Part shown: piece after piece, positions 51,580 through 59,767 of the stretch
How positions within the stretch are numbered: position 1 is the first letter of the stretch
Layout: the number at the start of each line of letters is the position of its first letter
DNA from: Actinomyces oris
Lineage (GTDB): Bacteria; Actinomycetota; Actinomycetes; Actinomycetales; Actinomycetaceae
Assembly (NCBI RefSeq): GCF_001553935.1
Contig: NZ_CP014232.1
Span: 1,612,001 to 1,676,000, forward strand
Direction of reading: 5' to 3'
Length of the DNA: 64,000 nt
Notes under the pieces: generated by a model
The model's database searches: none
What the model saw: the letters and a program-made list of their open reading frames with translations, nothing else
What the model was told of the DNA's origin: nothing
Translations under genes and position numbers: made by a program

Positions 51580-52779
51580 TCAGTTGTTCTTGAACTGCTC
51601 GAGGTTCTCCGTGTGGTGGTGTCCGTCGTCGGCGGCGCTGAGCCAGAAGCGTGGCGTACCTGCTTCCCGGTATCCCTTGTCGTTGATGACAACCTCGCTC
51701 ATGACTAGCCCCGGCCCAGTGGGGACTCGTCGCGCCACGGCGCTATCGGTGTCCTCGTTGTAGACCGTTCCCGAGTTCGTGTCGACGACCTCCCAGTGAA
51801 TTCGACCCTCATCGGGAAGATAGGTGCACCGCCTGATCCACCCTCCGAGAAGGATCTCGCTGGAATTGGTGAAGGAGGCCAGGTGCTTGCCGTGAAGATC
51901 GACCTGCGTCACGGTCGACGTGGTGGTGGAGTCGTGAAGGTGGACGGGCTGTGAGGACAGGAGAAGAGAGCTCTTTCCAGAGCCTGCGAGCCACAGGCTT
52001 GTGTTGAAAGACGTCGGAGATGACGTTGTGTCCGTCAGTGAGAAGACGCTGATGCGTCCCTTGCCTTTCCCCGCGGGATAGTAGGCGTCAGCTGTCTCGA
52101 CGGCGAGTGAGTCGCTGGTCAGGGCCTGGCCCAGGACCAGCCCGTCGACCTCCACCGTGCGCACCGGCTTCCCGGAAACTGCGTCAAGAACGACAACCGT
52201 CGTCCGCTGCTCGGCGGGGACGACAGGTGTCTGCCGAGCGGGGCGGGGGCTGTCGTCGGCGACTTCCGGTGGACGCAGCACCAGGGAGAGGTACTTCCCG
52301 TTCGGGCTCACGGTTGCATAGCCTGCGGTACGGGAGTTGAGGACGTCTCGAGCCAGCTCCTGCGCTGCCTGAACATCCATGCCGTTGTCGTGACGTCTGT
52401 AGGCTGCAATCCTCGGCGTCAGGGACATAGCCCACACGGGCTCTTTGTCAGAGGCCTCGTATCGTGCAATGAGTGTCGATTCCTGGTTCTTGGTGTTGAA
52501 TGACTGGATGACGCAGATGTCAGCTCCCTGCGCGGGAAGGTAGGAGGGATCCTGAGATCCAGGATTGCTTATCCAATCGCTCGCCTTGTCTTGGCAGTCC
52601 TTCATCTGTTCCGCTGTGAGAGACGTCGGTGACATGGGTGGTGCCGTGCTCGAAGATGACGCACGTGAATTGGAGTGGCAGGCGGTCACCGTGAGTGACA
52701 GCAGCAGTGGAAGCGCCACCATGAGCGCTGTGCTTCGATGGCTTATGAAGGCAATGCTGTGTGGGAACTTAGATTTCAC
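51580..52779 (-). CDS. Array lipoprotein L4
   Basis: 399 aa from GTG 52779, six bases after the M4 stop. Signal peptide with lipobox LTVTAC at about residue 34. Conserved L features are SPNGKYLSLVL, VVVLDAVSGKPVRTVEVDGLVLGQALT, YYPAGKGKGRISVFSLTD, LLGGWIRR and the tail FWLSAADDGHHHTENLEQF. Likely an extracellular lipid-anchored propeller acting with M4. Function unknown. Confidence 0.75.
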   Translation of the reverse strand: MKSKFPHSIAFISHRSTALMVALPLLLSLTVTACHSNSRASSSSTAPPMSPTSLTAEQMKDCQDKASDWISNPGSQDPSYLPAQGADICVIQSFNTKNQESTLIARYEASDKEPVWAMSLTPRIAAYRRHDNGMDVQAAQELARDVLNSRTAGYATVSPNGKYLSLVLRPPEVADDSPRPARQTPVVPAEQRTTVVVLDAVSGKPVRTVEVDGLVLGQALTSDSLAVETADAYYPAGKGKGRISVFSLTDTTSSPTSFNTSLWLAGSGKSSLLLSSQPVHLHDSTTTSTVTQVDLHGKHLASFTNSSEILLGGWIRRCTYLPDEGRIHWEVVDTNSGTVYNEDTDSAVARRVPTGPGLVMSEVVINDKGYREAGTPRFWLSAADDGHHHTENLEQFKNN

Positions 52780-52785
52780 GTCAAC

Positions 52786-54993
52786 CTACCCGGGGAACCC
52801 GTAGATTCGGAAAGACTGTGATGCTATGGGGAGATTAGGGGTATTGTTGACGATGGCGAGAGTGGCTCCGGGAGTACTCAATGAGGAGATGTGGTGATAA
52901 TCGTCCCGGCTGACAGCGGTGTCCTTCATGGTGGAGTTATATTCTCCTGACTTTAGCGGGTAATAGGTTGATCCTGGCTCAACTTCTGCGAGCGGAATGA
53001 TCCTGCTGTCACCCGTTTTGATCGTGATGTGGCCATCGCCCGTGGTGATAACAGAACTATTTCCATCTGTTGTGTTGGTGGCAGGTGTGCCGTTTTCAAT
53101 GTTCGTTGCCGTAATCCCCACTGCTGTGACATAGTGCGGAGACTGGTCGAGCGGTGCCACCGTCATGGTGGCAGGATTGAAGACCGTTCCGATACTGCTG
53201 GATCCCTTCCATGTTGAGGATTCCTCAAGGCTCCTGATCCCGACGGGGTGTCCGTCCGGTGTCGTCGCCGGAAAGACTGAGATCGTGCCGGTGGAGAGGG
53301 ATGCTGGGGCGTTGATGCCCAGCGTTGTGCCCAAGTCGAAGGCGCGAGTGTCCGCACCGGGCGCCTCGCTGAGGGCGTCCAGGCTGATGGCGTGGGCTCG
53401 TCGTGCCTTCAGGTCGTCGTTCTCATGATTCTGTGTTGGGGTGCGATCGTCGTAGACGCCGATCCACCCTCTGGCGGAGATGATGTCGCCGAATTCCTGC
53501 TCGTTAAGGGCTCCGGTAACCTTCCTGGGCTGGGAGGGGTTAGCCTGAGGTAGAACTATGAGAGAGTCGCTACCGCTATCGTATCCATAAATGAAGCTCG
53601 CGTGTCCTGCCGTGCCCACGTAGGCGGCGACGGGATTCGGTACAGTATCTTTGTAGAGGTGGATGTCCTTGAGGTCCCACATCCGTGAGCCGTCAGTCAG
53701 GGAGTAGGCGACGGTACCGTCAAGAAGAGCTGAATCGCTGAGTTGAAATGTGTTTTCATGGTCCTCGGTCTGACGGGGATGCTCCAGAATGACCTTCCCG
53801 GTGACGGCGTCGAGAACCAGCGTCGTAACCGGTGACGTGCCGTCGAGTTCACGCCATTCCGGGCTCATGGACGAGTAGATCGTCGGATCTGTGGCAACGA
53901 CTGCCACGTATCGCCCGTTCGGACTGGTGATGAGTCCCAGATCCCCTGACGCGACGGGATCCGTCTCAAGCAGCTGGCTGCGGAACTCAGCGCCGGCACG
54001 GCGGTACTGCCAGCGCGCCGAGCCGTCAACTGGGTTGATCCCGGTGATCGCGTCCTTGGTGAGGAGGATCGGGCCTGCGGCGCCGCCTGCGATATCGAGG
54101 AAGCCGTCAACATCCTTCACCCACGTCTTTTGCGTTCCGAAGGACGTGGGATATGAGGGGAGCCGGGCATCATCGATAGCAGATGCGGTGGTCTGCGTGA
54201 CAGTGGGGGTGTCGGCATATGTGCTCTTCACCGTGAGGTAGGGGACGCCGAAGCCTGCCACCAAGGCAATTGCGGGCAGGAGCGCGAGGGAGGCCGTGCT
54301 GAGGCGTCGAAAGGGATGTCCTTGCAGAGCTCGGAGGCACCCCTGCCACGTTCCGGTGCTGCGAGGGCGGCTGAACCGGGGGTCCAGTTCCTCGGGAGCC
54401 GGATCACCGCTGGACGGCTCCTCGGTGGGGAGGATGACTGAGCGAGCCGCCCAGAGCCCGATGTGCGCCATCACGATCAACCCGCATGCCGCGATGCCCA
54501 TGGTGAAGGCCAGGAGCTCGCCCAGACGGACACCGAAGGTGGAGGACGTCTTCCGCCACAGTTTCAGGACCGGAAGGCAGGCGTAGACGGTGCATGCCGC
54601 GACCGCGGCCACGGGCAGCAGCTTGAGGGCGGTGATGACAGCGTTCAGGAGCTTGCTCTTCCCGGCGGTACGGTAGTAAGGCGTGGGCCATACGGATGCG
54701 CCGATGATCCACAGCACCAGTAGTGGTGCGCATCGTTTCCATGACTGAGCGACCGCTATCCGACCCACGCCTTTGATGCCGCTGTTCCAGGCGAAGAACA
54801 GGATCACAGCCACGATCAGTGTGATGACGCTGCCGGTGAGCAGGGCGCGCATGTACGCCAGCAGACGTGGGTGATCGCTGAGCACGGCATCGTCGTGATC
54901 GAGGGGCGCCGGAGATACCTCGGCGTCGGCACAGGCGGTCTCCTCGGCTTCGGAAGCTGAGCACGAGGTGGGCTGAGAAGATGTGGATTCCAT
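52786..54993 (-). CDS. Array protein M4: five-helix propeller protein
   Basis: 735 aa. N-terminal acidic 35 residues, helices from RALLTGSVITLIVAVILFF to LALLPAIALVAGFGVPYL, then the propeller: GGAAGPILLTKDAITGINPVDG, RWQYRRAGAEF, SPNGRYVAVVA, LVLDAVTGKVILE, LSDSALLDGTVAYSLTDGSRMW, end FRIYGFPG. It starts only 24 bases after the L3 stop, without the conserved promoter block, so L3 and M4 are probably cotranscribed (M3-L3-M4-L4). Confidence 0.75.
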   Translation of the reverse strand: MESTSSQPTSCSASEAEETACADAEVSPAPLDHDDAVLSDHPRLLAYMRALLTGSVITLIVAVILFFAWNSGIKGVGRIAVAQSWKRCAPLLVLWIIGASVWPTPYYRTAGKSKLLNAVITALKLLPVAAVAACTVYACLPVLKLWRKTSSTFGVRLGELLAFTMGIAACGLIVMAHIGLWAARSVILPTEEPSSGDPAPEELDPRFSRPRSTGTWQGCLRALQGHPFRRLSTASLALLPAIALVAGFGVPYLTVKSTYADTPTVTQTTASAIDDARLPSYPTSFGTQKTWVKDVDGFLDIAGGAAGPILLTKDAITGINPVDGSARWQYRRAGAEFRSQLLETDPVASGDLGLITSPNGRYVAVVATDPTIYSSMSPEWRELDGTSPVTTLVLDAVTGKVILEHPRQTEDHENTFQLSDSALLDGTVAYSLTDGSRMWDLKDIHLYKDTVPNPVAAYVGTAGHASFIYGYDSGSDSLIVLPQANPSQPRKVTGALNEQEFGDIISARGWIGVYDDRTPTQNHENDDLKARRAHAISLDALSEAPGADTRAFDLGTTLGINAPASLSTGTISVFPATTPDGHPVGIRSLEESSTWKGSSSIGTVFNPATMTVAPLDQSPHYVTAVGITATNIENGTPATNTTDGNSSVITTGDGHITIKTGDSRIIPLAEVEPGSTYYPLKSGEYNSTMKDTAVSRDDYHHISSLSTPGATLAIVNNTPNLPIASQSFRIYGFPG

Positions 54994-55017
54994 GATGGTG
55001 CGTGGGTCGTGGTGATG

Positions 55018-56238
55018 TCAGTGGTTCTCGAACTGCTCGAGGTTCTCGGTGTGCGGGTGGCCGTCATCGGATGAGCTGAGCCAGAAGGCGGGCTTGGACT
55101 CCGTTGAACCCTTTCCATCGGGACTCTTCTGCTCGACGAGCAGCCCGGGGCCGGTCGGCACGTCACGTTCGAAGGTGCTCTTTCCGGTAATGTCGATTGT
55201 CTTCTTAATGCTGGGATTGACGAGTTGCTCCTCGGCTGCCTCCCGGGAGGGACTGAGAGACTTCCTCTCGTCATCTGATGCTGCCTTCGAGCGTTGCTGA
55301 TAATCGCTGGCTGCTTTGGGGTTCGCGAACCGGTGGATCCAGCCGCCGGGGTGGATGGCAGTCACTCCGGAGATGCTCCCGGCCGTGCTTCCGTCGGTGT
55401 TGAGGAGGGAGATGGTGGTCATTATCGAGCACTCGTTGAAGCAGTCGTCCGGAAGAAGATTGGGTGCGAGCATGAGGTTCTCTCGGGTGGCTCCCACCAG
55501 CCACTTGTCGGTGGGGAAAGGGGAGGGCTGAGCGCTCGTGTCTGTTAGGGAGAAGATGGTGATGGTTCCCTTCCCGGAGCCGGCCGGGAAATAGTTCTGG
55601 GCGGTCTCCACGGCCAGGGCGCTGTTGGTGAGGGCCTGCCCCAGGATGACCCCGGAGGCCGTGGCGTCCCTGACCGTCTTGCCGGTTGTGGTGTCAAGGA
55701 CGACGATATGTGTGCGGAGATCGGCTGCTGTCTCTCCCGACTGCTGCTCGGAGGGAAGAAGGATCAGTGACAGGTACCGTCCGTCAGGACTGACGACGGC
55801 GCTCCCCGTCGACGAACGATCCATGTTCTCGCTCATCGCACGTTGGGCGTTGTCTGCGTACTTGGTTCTCTCTTGGTCGGCGACTGCGGGTTCGATAGAA
55901 ACCGCCCACTGGAACTTATCAGTGGAACGCTCTCGACTCGCGACGGTGGTTGCCATTTCTTTGGCAGTGGAGCCAGTACCTCCAGCTACGTACGATGTGC
56001 TCATGGTGACAAGGCCGCTGGCAGTCGACAACGGTTGGTTGTCCATGTCGCTGATTGAATCCTGCGGCTTGGCAGCATCTGCTTCCTGAGCGTTGAGGGA
56101 GGAGATGACTGGATCATCATCACTCTTCCCAGTAGTGCATGAGCCGATGGTGAGCGCGAGTGTCACGGCTGTGGCGAGTGCCGACAGTCTCCGGAACGTG
56201 GAAGACATACGGGGATTCGGAGGATATGTGGTTCTCAT
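55018..56238 (-). CDS. Array lipoprotein L3
   Basis: 406 aa from ATG 56238, overlapping the M3 stop by ATGA. Lipobox LTIGSC (about residue 33). SPDGRYLSLILLP, VVLDTTTGKTVRD, GQALTNSALAVETAQNYFPAGSGKGTITIFSLTD, GVTAIHPGGWIHRF and the tail FWLSSSDDGHPHTENLEQF. Upstream readings to 56316 are shadows of the M3 gene. Function unknown. Confidence 0.75.
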   Translation of the reverse strand: MRTTYPPNPRMSSTFRRLSALATAVTLALTIGSCTTGKSDDDPVISSLNAQEADAAKPQDSISDMDNQPLSTASGLVTMSTSYVAGGTGSTAKEMATTVASRERSTDKFQWAVSIEPAVADQERTKYADNAQRAMSENMDRSSTGSAVVSPDGRYLSLILLPSEQQSGETAADLRTHIVVLDTTTGKTVRDATASGVILGQALTNSALAVETAQNYFPAGSGKGTITIFSLTDTSAQPSPFPTDKWLVGATRENLMLAPNLLPDDCFNECSIMTTISLLNTDGSTAGSISGVTAIHPGGWIHRFANPKAASDYQQRSKAASDDERKSLSPSREAAEEQLVNPSIKKTIDITGKSTFERDVPTGPGLLVEQKSPDGKGSTESKPAFWLSSSDDGHPHTENLEQFENH

Positions 56239-58394
56239 CTCTGGCCTCCTGTGACGCCGAAGATCCGATAGGTATCTCGGCATCTCTGGTTGTCCTTGCC
56301 GGGTCCAGAACTGCAACCGTCGTAACCTATGCCGGTTGTATTGAAGATGACAACGACAGCGCCAGGAGTCCTCACTGCCGTTGCTGGCCTTTCGGAATCG
56401 GCGTGCTGGGAGAAGAGTGGTTGGATCGGCGCATTGTCCTTGTCGATCAGTTTCTGGAATGGCTGATACGTGGAACCGGGTGTGATGGGGATGGTGGTGC
56501 CGGGCGAGCCGTCGCCGGGCCGAATGACGAGTGCAGCGGAGGCGGAGCCGTCGTCGGCCGGTACCTCAACGATGCCGGTGCGAGCGGCGGCGAGGCTCCG
56601 ATCCTGTGACACCGGGGTGACCGTGCGGGTGGCTGGATCGAAGACCGTTGCTGCTCGTGAGTCCTTTGGGGGGTAGGGGAGACTTGCGTCCCGACTGATG
56701 ACGGGATAGGTGACGATGCTGCTTGAGAGATGTGACGCCTCCGTATTGATCCCCGAGGTTGCTCCTAAGGGAAAGGTTGTGGTGTCGGCGCCGTCTACCT
56801 TGGCCAGTGCATCCAGACTGATCGCCTCAGCTACTGGGTTTCCTGACGTATCGGTCTCGCCGGTGTAGCGTGCAGCCCATCCGTTGATGAAGAAGCTGAA
56901 ATAGTTGTCGAGCGCATTCGATTCAGACGGAATTTCTGACAGGGTGTTCGGAACCTCGACCTCGGCGGTAGGGTCGTTTTGAGGAAATACCCTGGTGGTT
57001 ACTGTCGACCTATAAATGCTGGTAGGTGTGTTCTTGAAGGAAGGTTCTTCGGAAGACGTCAGGATGAATGAGGAGTGTCCGGCCGGGCCGGAGTAGGACG
57101 CGCCGGAGCTCCCCGGGAGAGTCCACATCTTGGCCCCGTCGGTCAGTGAGAAGGCGGTGTCGCCGTCGAGTACCGCGGAGTCGGTCAGCTGAAGCGGGCC
57201 ACCGCTACCTTGACGCTCGAAGACGAGCCTGCCGGTGAGGGCATCGAAAACCAAGGTGTCGCCGGTGGATTCTACGAACTTGGGTGACAGGATTCTAAGC
57301 GCGACGTACTTGCCGTCAGGGCTGGTGATGAGCCGACGTGCGTTGGGGGTGGAAGTGGAGGAGGCGAATATGGCCTGCTTACGGCTGTAGCTCCACAGGA
57401 CACTGCCGTCCTTGGGGTTCAGTGCCATGATGCCGTCGTCGGTGAGGAGGATGGGGCCGCCGGCGCCTGCGACGGTGGTCACCTCAGTGGAGGAGATCTC
57501 CTTGCTCCAGGAAGCCTTCGGCGCCAGCGAGGCGGGTGGCTCCAGTGAGGCGTCGGCGGGGGCCTTGGCGATGACATGGTGGACCGGGTTGATGAGCGCC
57601 CATGTTCCAGCGATGGCGGAACCGAGCGTCAGTGCGGGCGCAATGATGAGGGCCGCGAAGTAGACGCGGGTGCGGCGAGGTACCCGAATGCGCTCGTAAC
57701 GGGGGAGCCCCTTGTCGGTTTTCTCTCCAGTCTGGATATGAAGGCGGCGCCAGCGGCTCGGGTCATTGGGATCCCCGATACCTGCCTGGGTGGTGCGCAT
57801 GCGCAGGTAGTGCAACAGTGTGCCTGCGCTCAGGAAGAGCGCGGCTGAGAGCGTCACTCCAGCCAGGGCCAGGAGGAACAGGACGGAGAATCCGGTCTCC
57901 TGATAGGTGTCCCACCACGCCAGAGTCAGGGATGCTGAGGTCGTCATGCCCAGGGCCGCCATGACCGTGGTTACGATCGTTGTCAGGATGGGGCCCTTCT
58001 TCTCACTGAAGTTGAGGAACGGCCAGACCAGTAGCCCTCCGAAGAACATGCACCACATCAGTGTGGAGGCCTTGTCCGGGACGAGGCTGCTGGTGTCATT
58101 GAGATCTCGGCTCAGCACCAGTGCGGTCGATCCGAACACGACGGCGCCGAGGAGTCCGGCCCACCGCAGGGCACGCAGGGTGAGGGTGCCGCGAGGTGGG
58201 AAGGGATCGGCCTCGCTGGTGCCGGTTGCGGCCTCGCTGGGCTCAGTGGCATCGCGGTCGGCGCCGTCTTCGGCTTCCCCCGTGTCCAGCGCCGTCGAGG
58301 TTTCGTCGCTGGAGTCGGCAGTGCCCGGCTGGGTGCTGGGATCGGTGTCGGGCTGATCGGTGCCGTTGTCGTCAGTGTTGGGCGCTGAGGGCAT
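56235..58394 (-). CDS. Array protein M3: five-helix propeller protein
   Basis: 719 aa. Acidic Ser/Thr N-terminus, FPPRGTLTLRALRWAGLLGAVVFG, five helices to PALTLGSAIAGTWALINPVHH, then the propeller (VAGAGGPILLTDDGIMALNP, FDALTGRLVFERQGSGG, LTDSAVLDGDTAFSLTDG, YSGPAGHSSFIL) ending YRIFGVTGGQR. Very close to M2, suggesting recent duplication or gene conversion. Preceded by the conserved block. Function unknown; generic PQQ-like propellers are often protein-binding scaffolds. Confidence 0.78.
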   Translation of the reverse strand: MPSAPNTDDNGTDQPDTDPSTQPGTADSSDETSTALDTGEAEDGADRDATEPSEAATGTSEADPFPPRGTLTLRALRWAGLLGAVVFGSTALVLSRDLNDTSSLVPDKASTLMWCMFFGGLLVWPFLNFSEKKGPILTTIVTTVMAALGMTTSASLTLAWWDTYQETGFSVLFLLALAGVTLSAALFLSAGTLLHYLRMRTTQAGIGDPNDPSRWRRLHIQTGEKTDKGLPRYERIRVPRRTRVYFAALIIAPALTLGSAIAGTWALINPVHHVIAKAPADASLEPPASLAPKASWSKEISSTEVTTVAGAGGPILLTDDGIMALNPKDGSVLWSYSRKQAIFASSTSTPNARRLITSPDGKYVALRILSPKFVESTGDTLVFDALTGRLVFERQGSGGPLQLTDSAVLDGDTAFSLTDGAKMWTLPGSSGASYSGPAGHSSFILTSSEEPSFKNTPTSIYRSTVTTRVFPQNDPTAEVEVPNTLSEIPSESNALDNYFSFFINGWAARYTGETDTSGNPVAEAISLDALAKVDGADTTTFPLGATSGINTEASHLSSSIVTYPVISRDASLPYPPKDSRAATVFDPATRTVTPVSQDRSLAAARTGIVEVPADDGSASAALVIRPGDGSPGTTIPITPGSTYQPFQKLIDKDNAPIQPLFSQHADSERPATAVRTPGAVVVIFNTTGIGYDGCSSGPGKDNQRCRDTYRIFGVTGGQR

Positions 58395-58463
58395 GGTCCT
58401 ATTGTGGTGACCGGATCGTGATGGTGAGGCGGAACGAGGCAGAACACGGGGGATAGTTCTCCC
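58395..58463 (-). promoter_or_regulatory. Conserved array promoter block before M3
   Basis: Same block as before M5 and M2, including AGAAC-N10-GTTCT and CACAATAG close to the ATG. Confidence 0.65.
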
Positions 58464-58534
58464 CGTTTTTCCTTGAGATTGAAGTCGGCACGCCCCAGGA
58501 GAAGGTTGCGTGCCGGCTTGCGGCGGCCTGTGCC

Positions 58535-59767
58535 TCAGTTGTTCGTGAACTGCTCGAGGTTCTCGGTGTGCGGGTGGCCGTCGTCGGCGGCACTGAGCCA
58601 GAAGACAGGCTTGCGCTCCGTTGAGCCGTTCTCGGTGTGGACATCCTGGTAGATGACCAGTCCGAGGCCATTCGGCACGCTGCGTTCGTCCACGGTCATG
58701 TCGGTGGTGTCCGTGGTCTGGCCGGTGTCGATGTGGACGAGCTGTTTCGGGAGCTTCCGGAGCTTCTGGCGTGCCTCCTCAGTTGCGTCATTGTTGTCCG
58801 GAGACGCATGCAGTGTGTGGACAAGACTGGCGGCCGCTTTCGGGTCCCGGTACTGACTGACCCATCCTCCGGGATGAACAGCGGTGACTCCAGGCAGGGT
58901 GGCGATAGTGTGCCCATCGGTACCGCGCCGCGTCACGGTGTACGGGGCGCAATACAACGTGCACTCGTAGGGCGGCACGTCCGGCGCCAGAAGGAGGTCC
59001 TGCCCCGAGGCGCCGATGAGCCACTGGTCGGTGGAGAACGAGGATGGCTGCGCGCCGGAATTCTTGATCGAGAACACGTGGATGGTTCCCTTGCCGGAAC
59101 CTGCCGGGAAGTAGTTATGGGCGGTCTCGACGGCGAGGGTGCTGTTGGTGAGGGCCTGCCCCAGGACGATTCCGGAGACCTCGGCGGTTCGGACAGCCTT
59201 GCCGGTCTGCGTGTCGAGGACGACGACGTGCGTGTGCCGGTCGGTCGGCGGTACTCCGCTTTGCGACTCATCAGATGTCAGGACCAGAGACAGGTAACGG
59301 CCGTCGGGGCTGACGATCATGTCGCCAGCATGTGACTGGCTCGTTGTGTGGTCGTGTCCGTATTCCGTATCCGAGATACTGTTCGGCATCTGGCGGTCGG
59401 CGGCTGATGGCGTAATGGACACCGCCCACTGGAACTGATCGGTTGAGGGATCTCTGCTGACGATCCTGGTGACGTCCGCATCCGGTTTCTTGGTGGCTGT
59501 GCCAGTGTTGTAGTTGGTGCTGATGAAGAGTTTCCCTGTTTTGGTCGTCAGCTTCGTCAGCGAAGCATCACGCAGTTCCTGTGCCGAAACACCCTGCTTG
59601 AGGTCCTCCACGGACTGGGAGGAGAGAGACGTGAGCGCCGGCTCTTGACCGTATGCGCTGATGTTGCATGAGGCTATCGAGAGGGACAAGGAGACGGATG
59701 CGGCCACCGCCAGCATGCGGCGATACGGAGTGTGGTCACGATGCCCTGGAGTGAGTGAGATTCTCAT
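58535..59767 (-). CDS. Array lipoprotein L2
   Basis: 410 aa from ATG 59767 (ATGA overlap with the M2 stop). Lipobox LSIASC at about residue 34. SPDGRYLSLVL, VVVLDTQTGKAVRTAEVSGIVLGQALTNSTLAVETA, YFPAGSGKGTIHVFSI, PYECTLYC (two extra cysteines, also seen as a CFNEC pattern in L3), GVTAVHPGGW and tail FWLSAADDGHPHTENLEQF. Function unknown. Confidence 0.75.
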   Translation of the reverse strand: MRISLTPGHRDHTPYRRMLAVAASVSLSLSIASCNISAYGQEPALTSLSSQSVEDLKQGVSAQELRDASLTKLTTKTGKLFISTNYNTGTATKKPDADVTRIVSRDPSTDQFQWAVSITPSAADRQMPNSISDTEYGHDHTTSQSHAGDMIVSPDGRYLSLVLTSDESQSGVPPTDRHTHVVVLDTQTGKAVRTAEVSGIVLGQALTNSTLAVETAHNYFPAGSGKGTIHVFSIKNSGAQPSSFSTDQWLIGASGQDLLLAPDVPPYECTLYCAPYTVTRRGTDGHTIATLPGVTAVHPGGWVSQYRDPKAAASLVHTLHASPDNNDATEEARQKLRKLPKQLVHIDTGQTTDTTDMTVDERSVPNGLGLVIYQDVHTENGSTERKPVFWLSAADDGHPHTENLEQFTNN

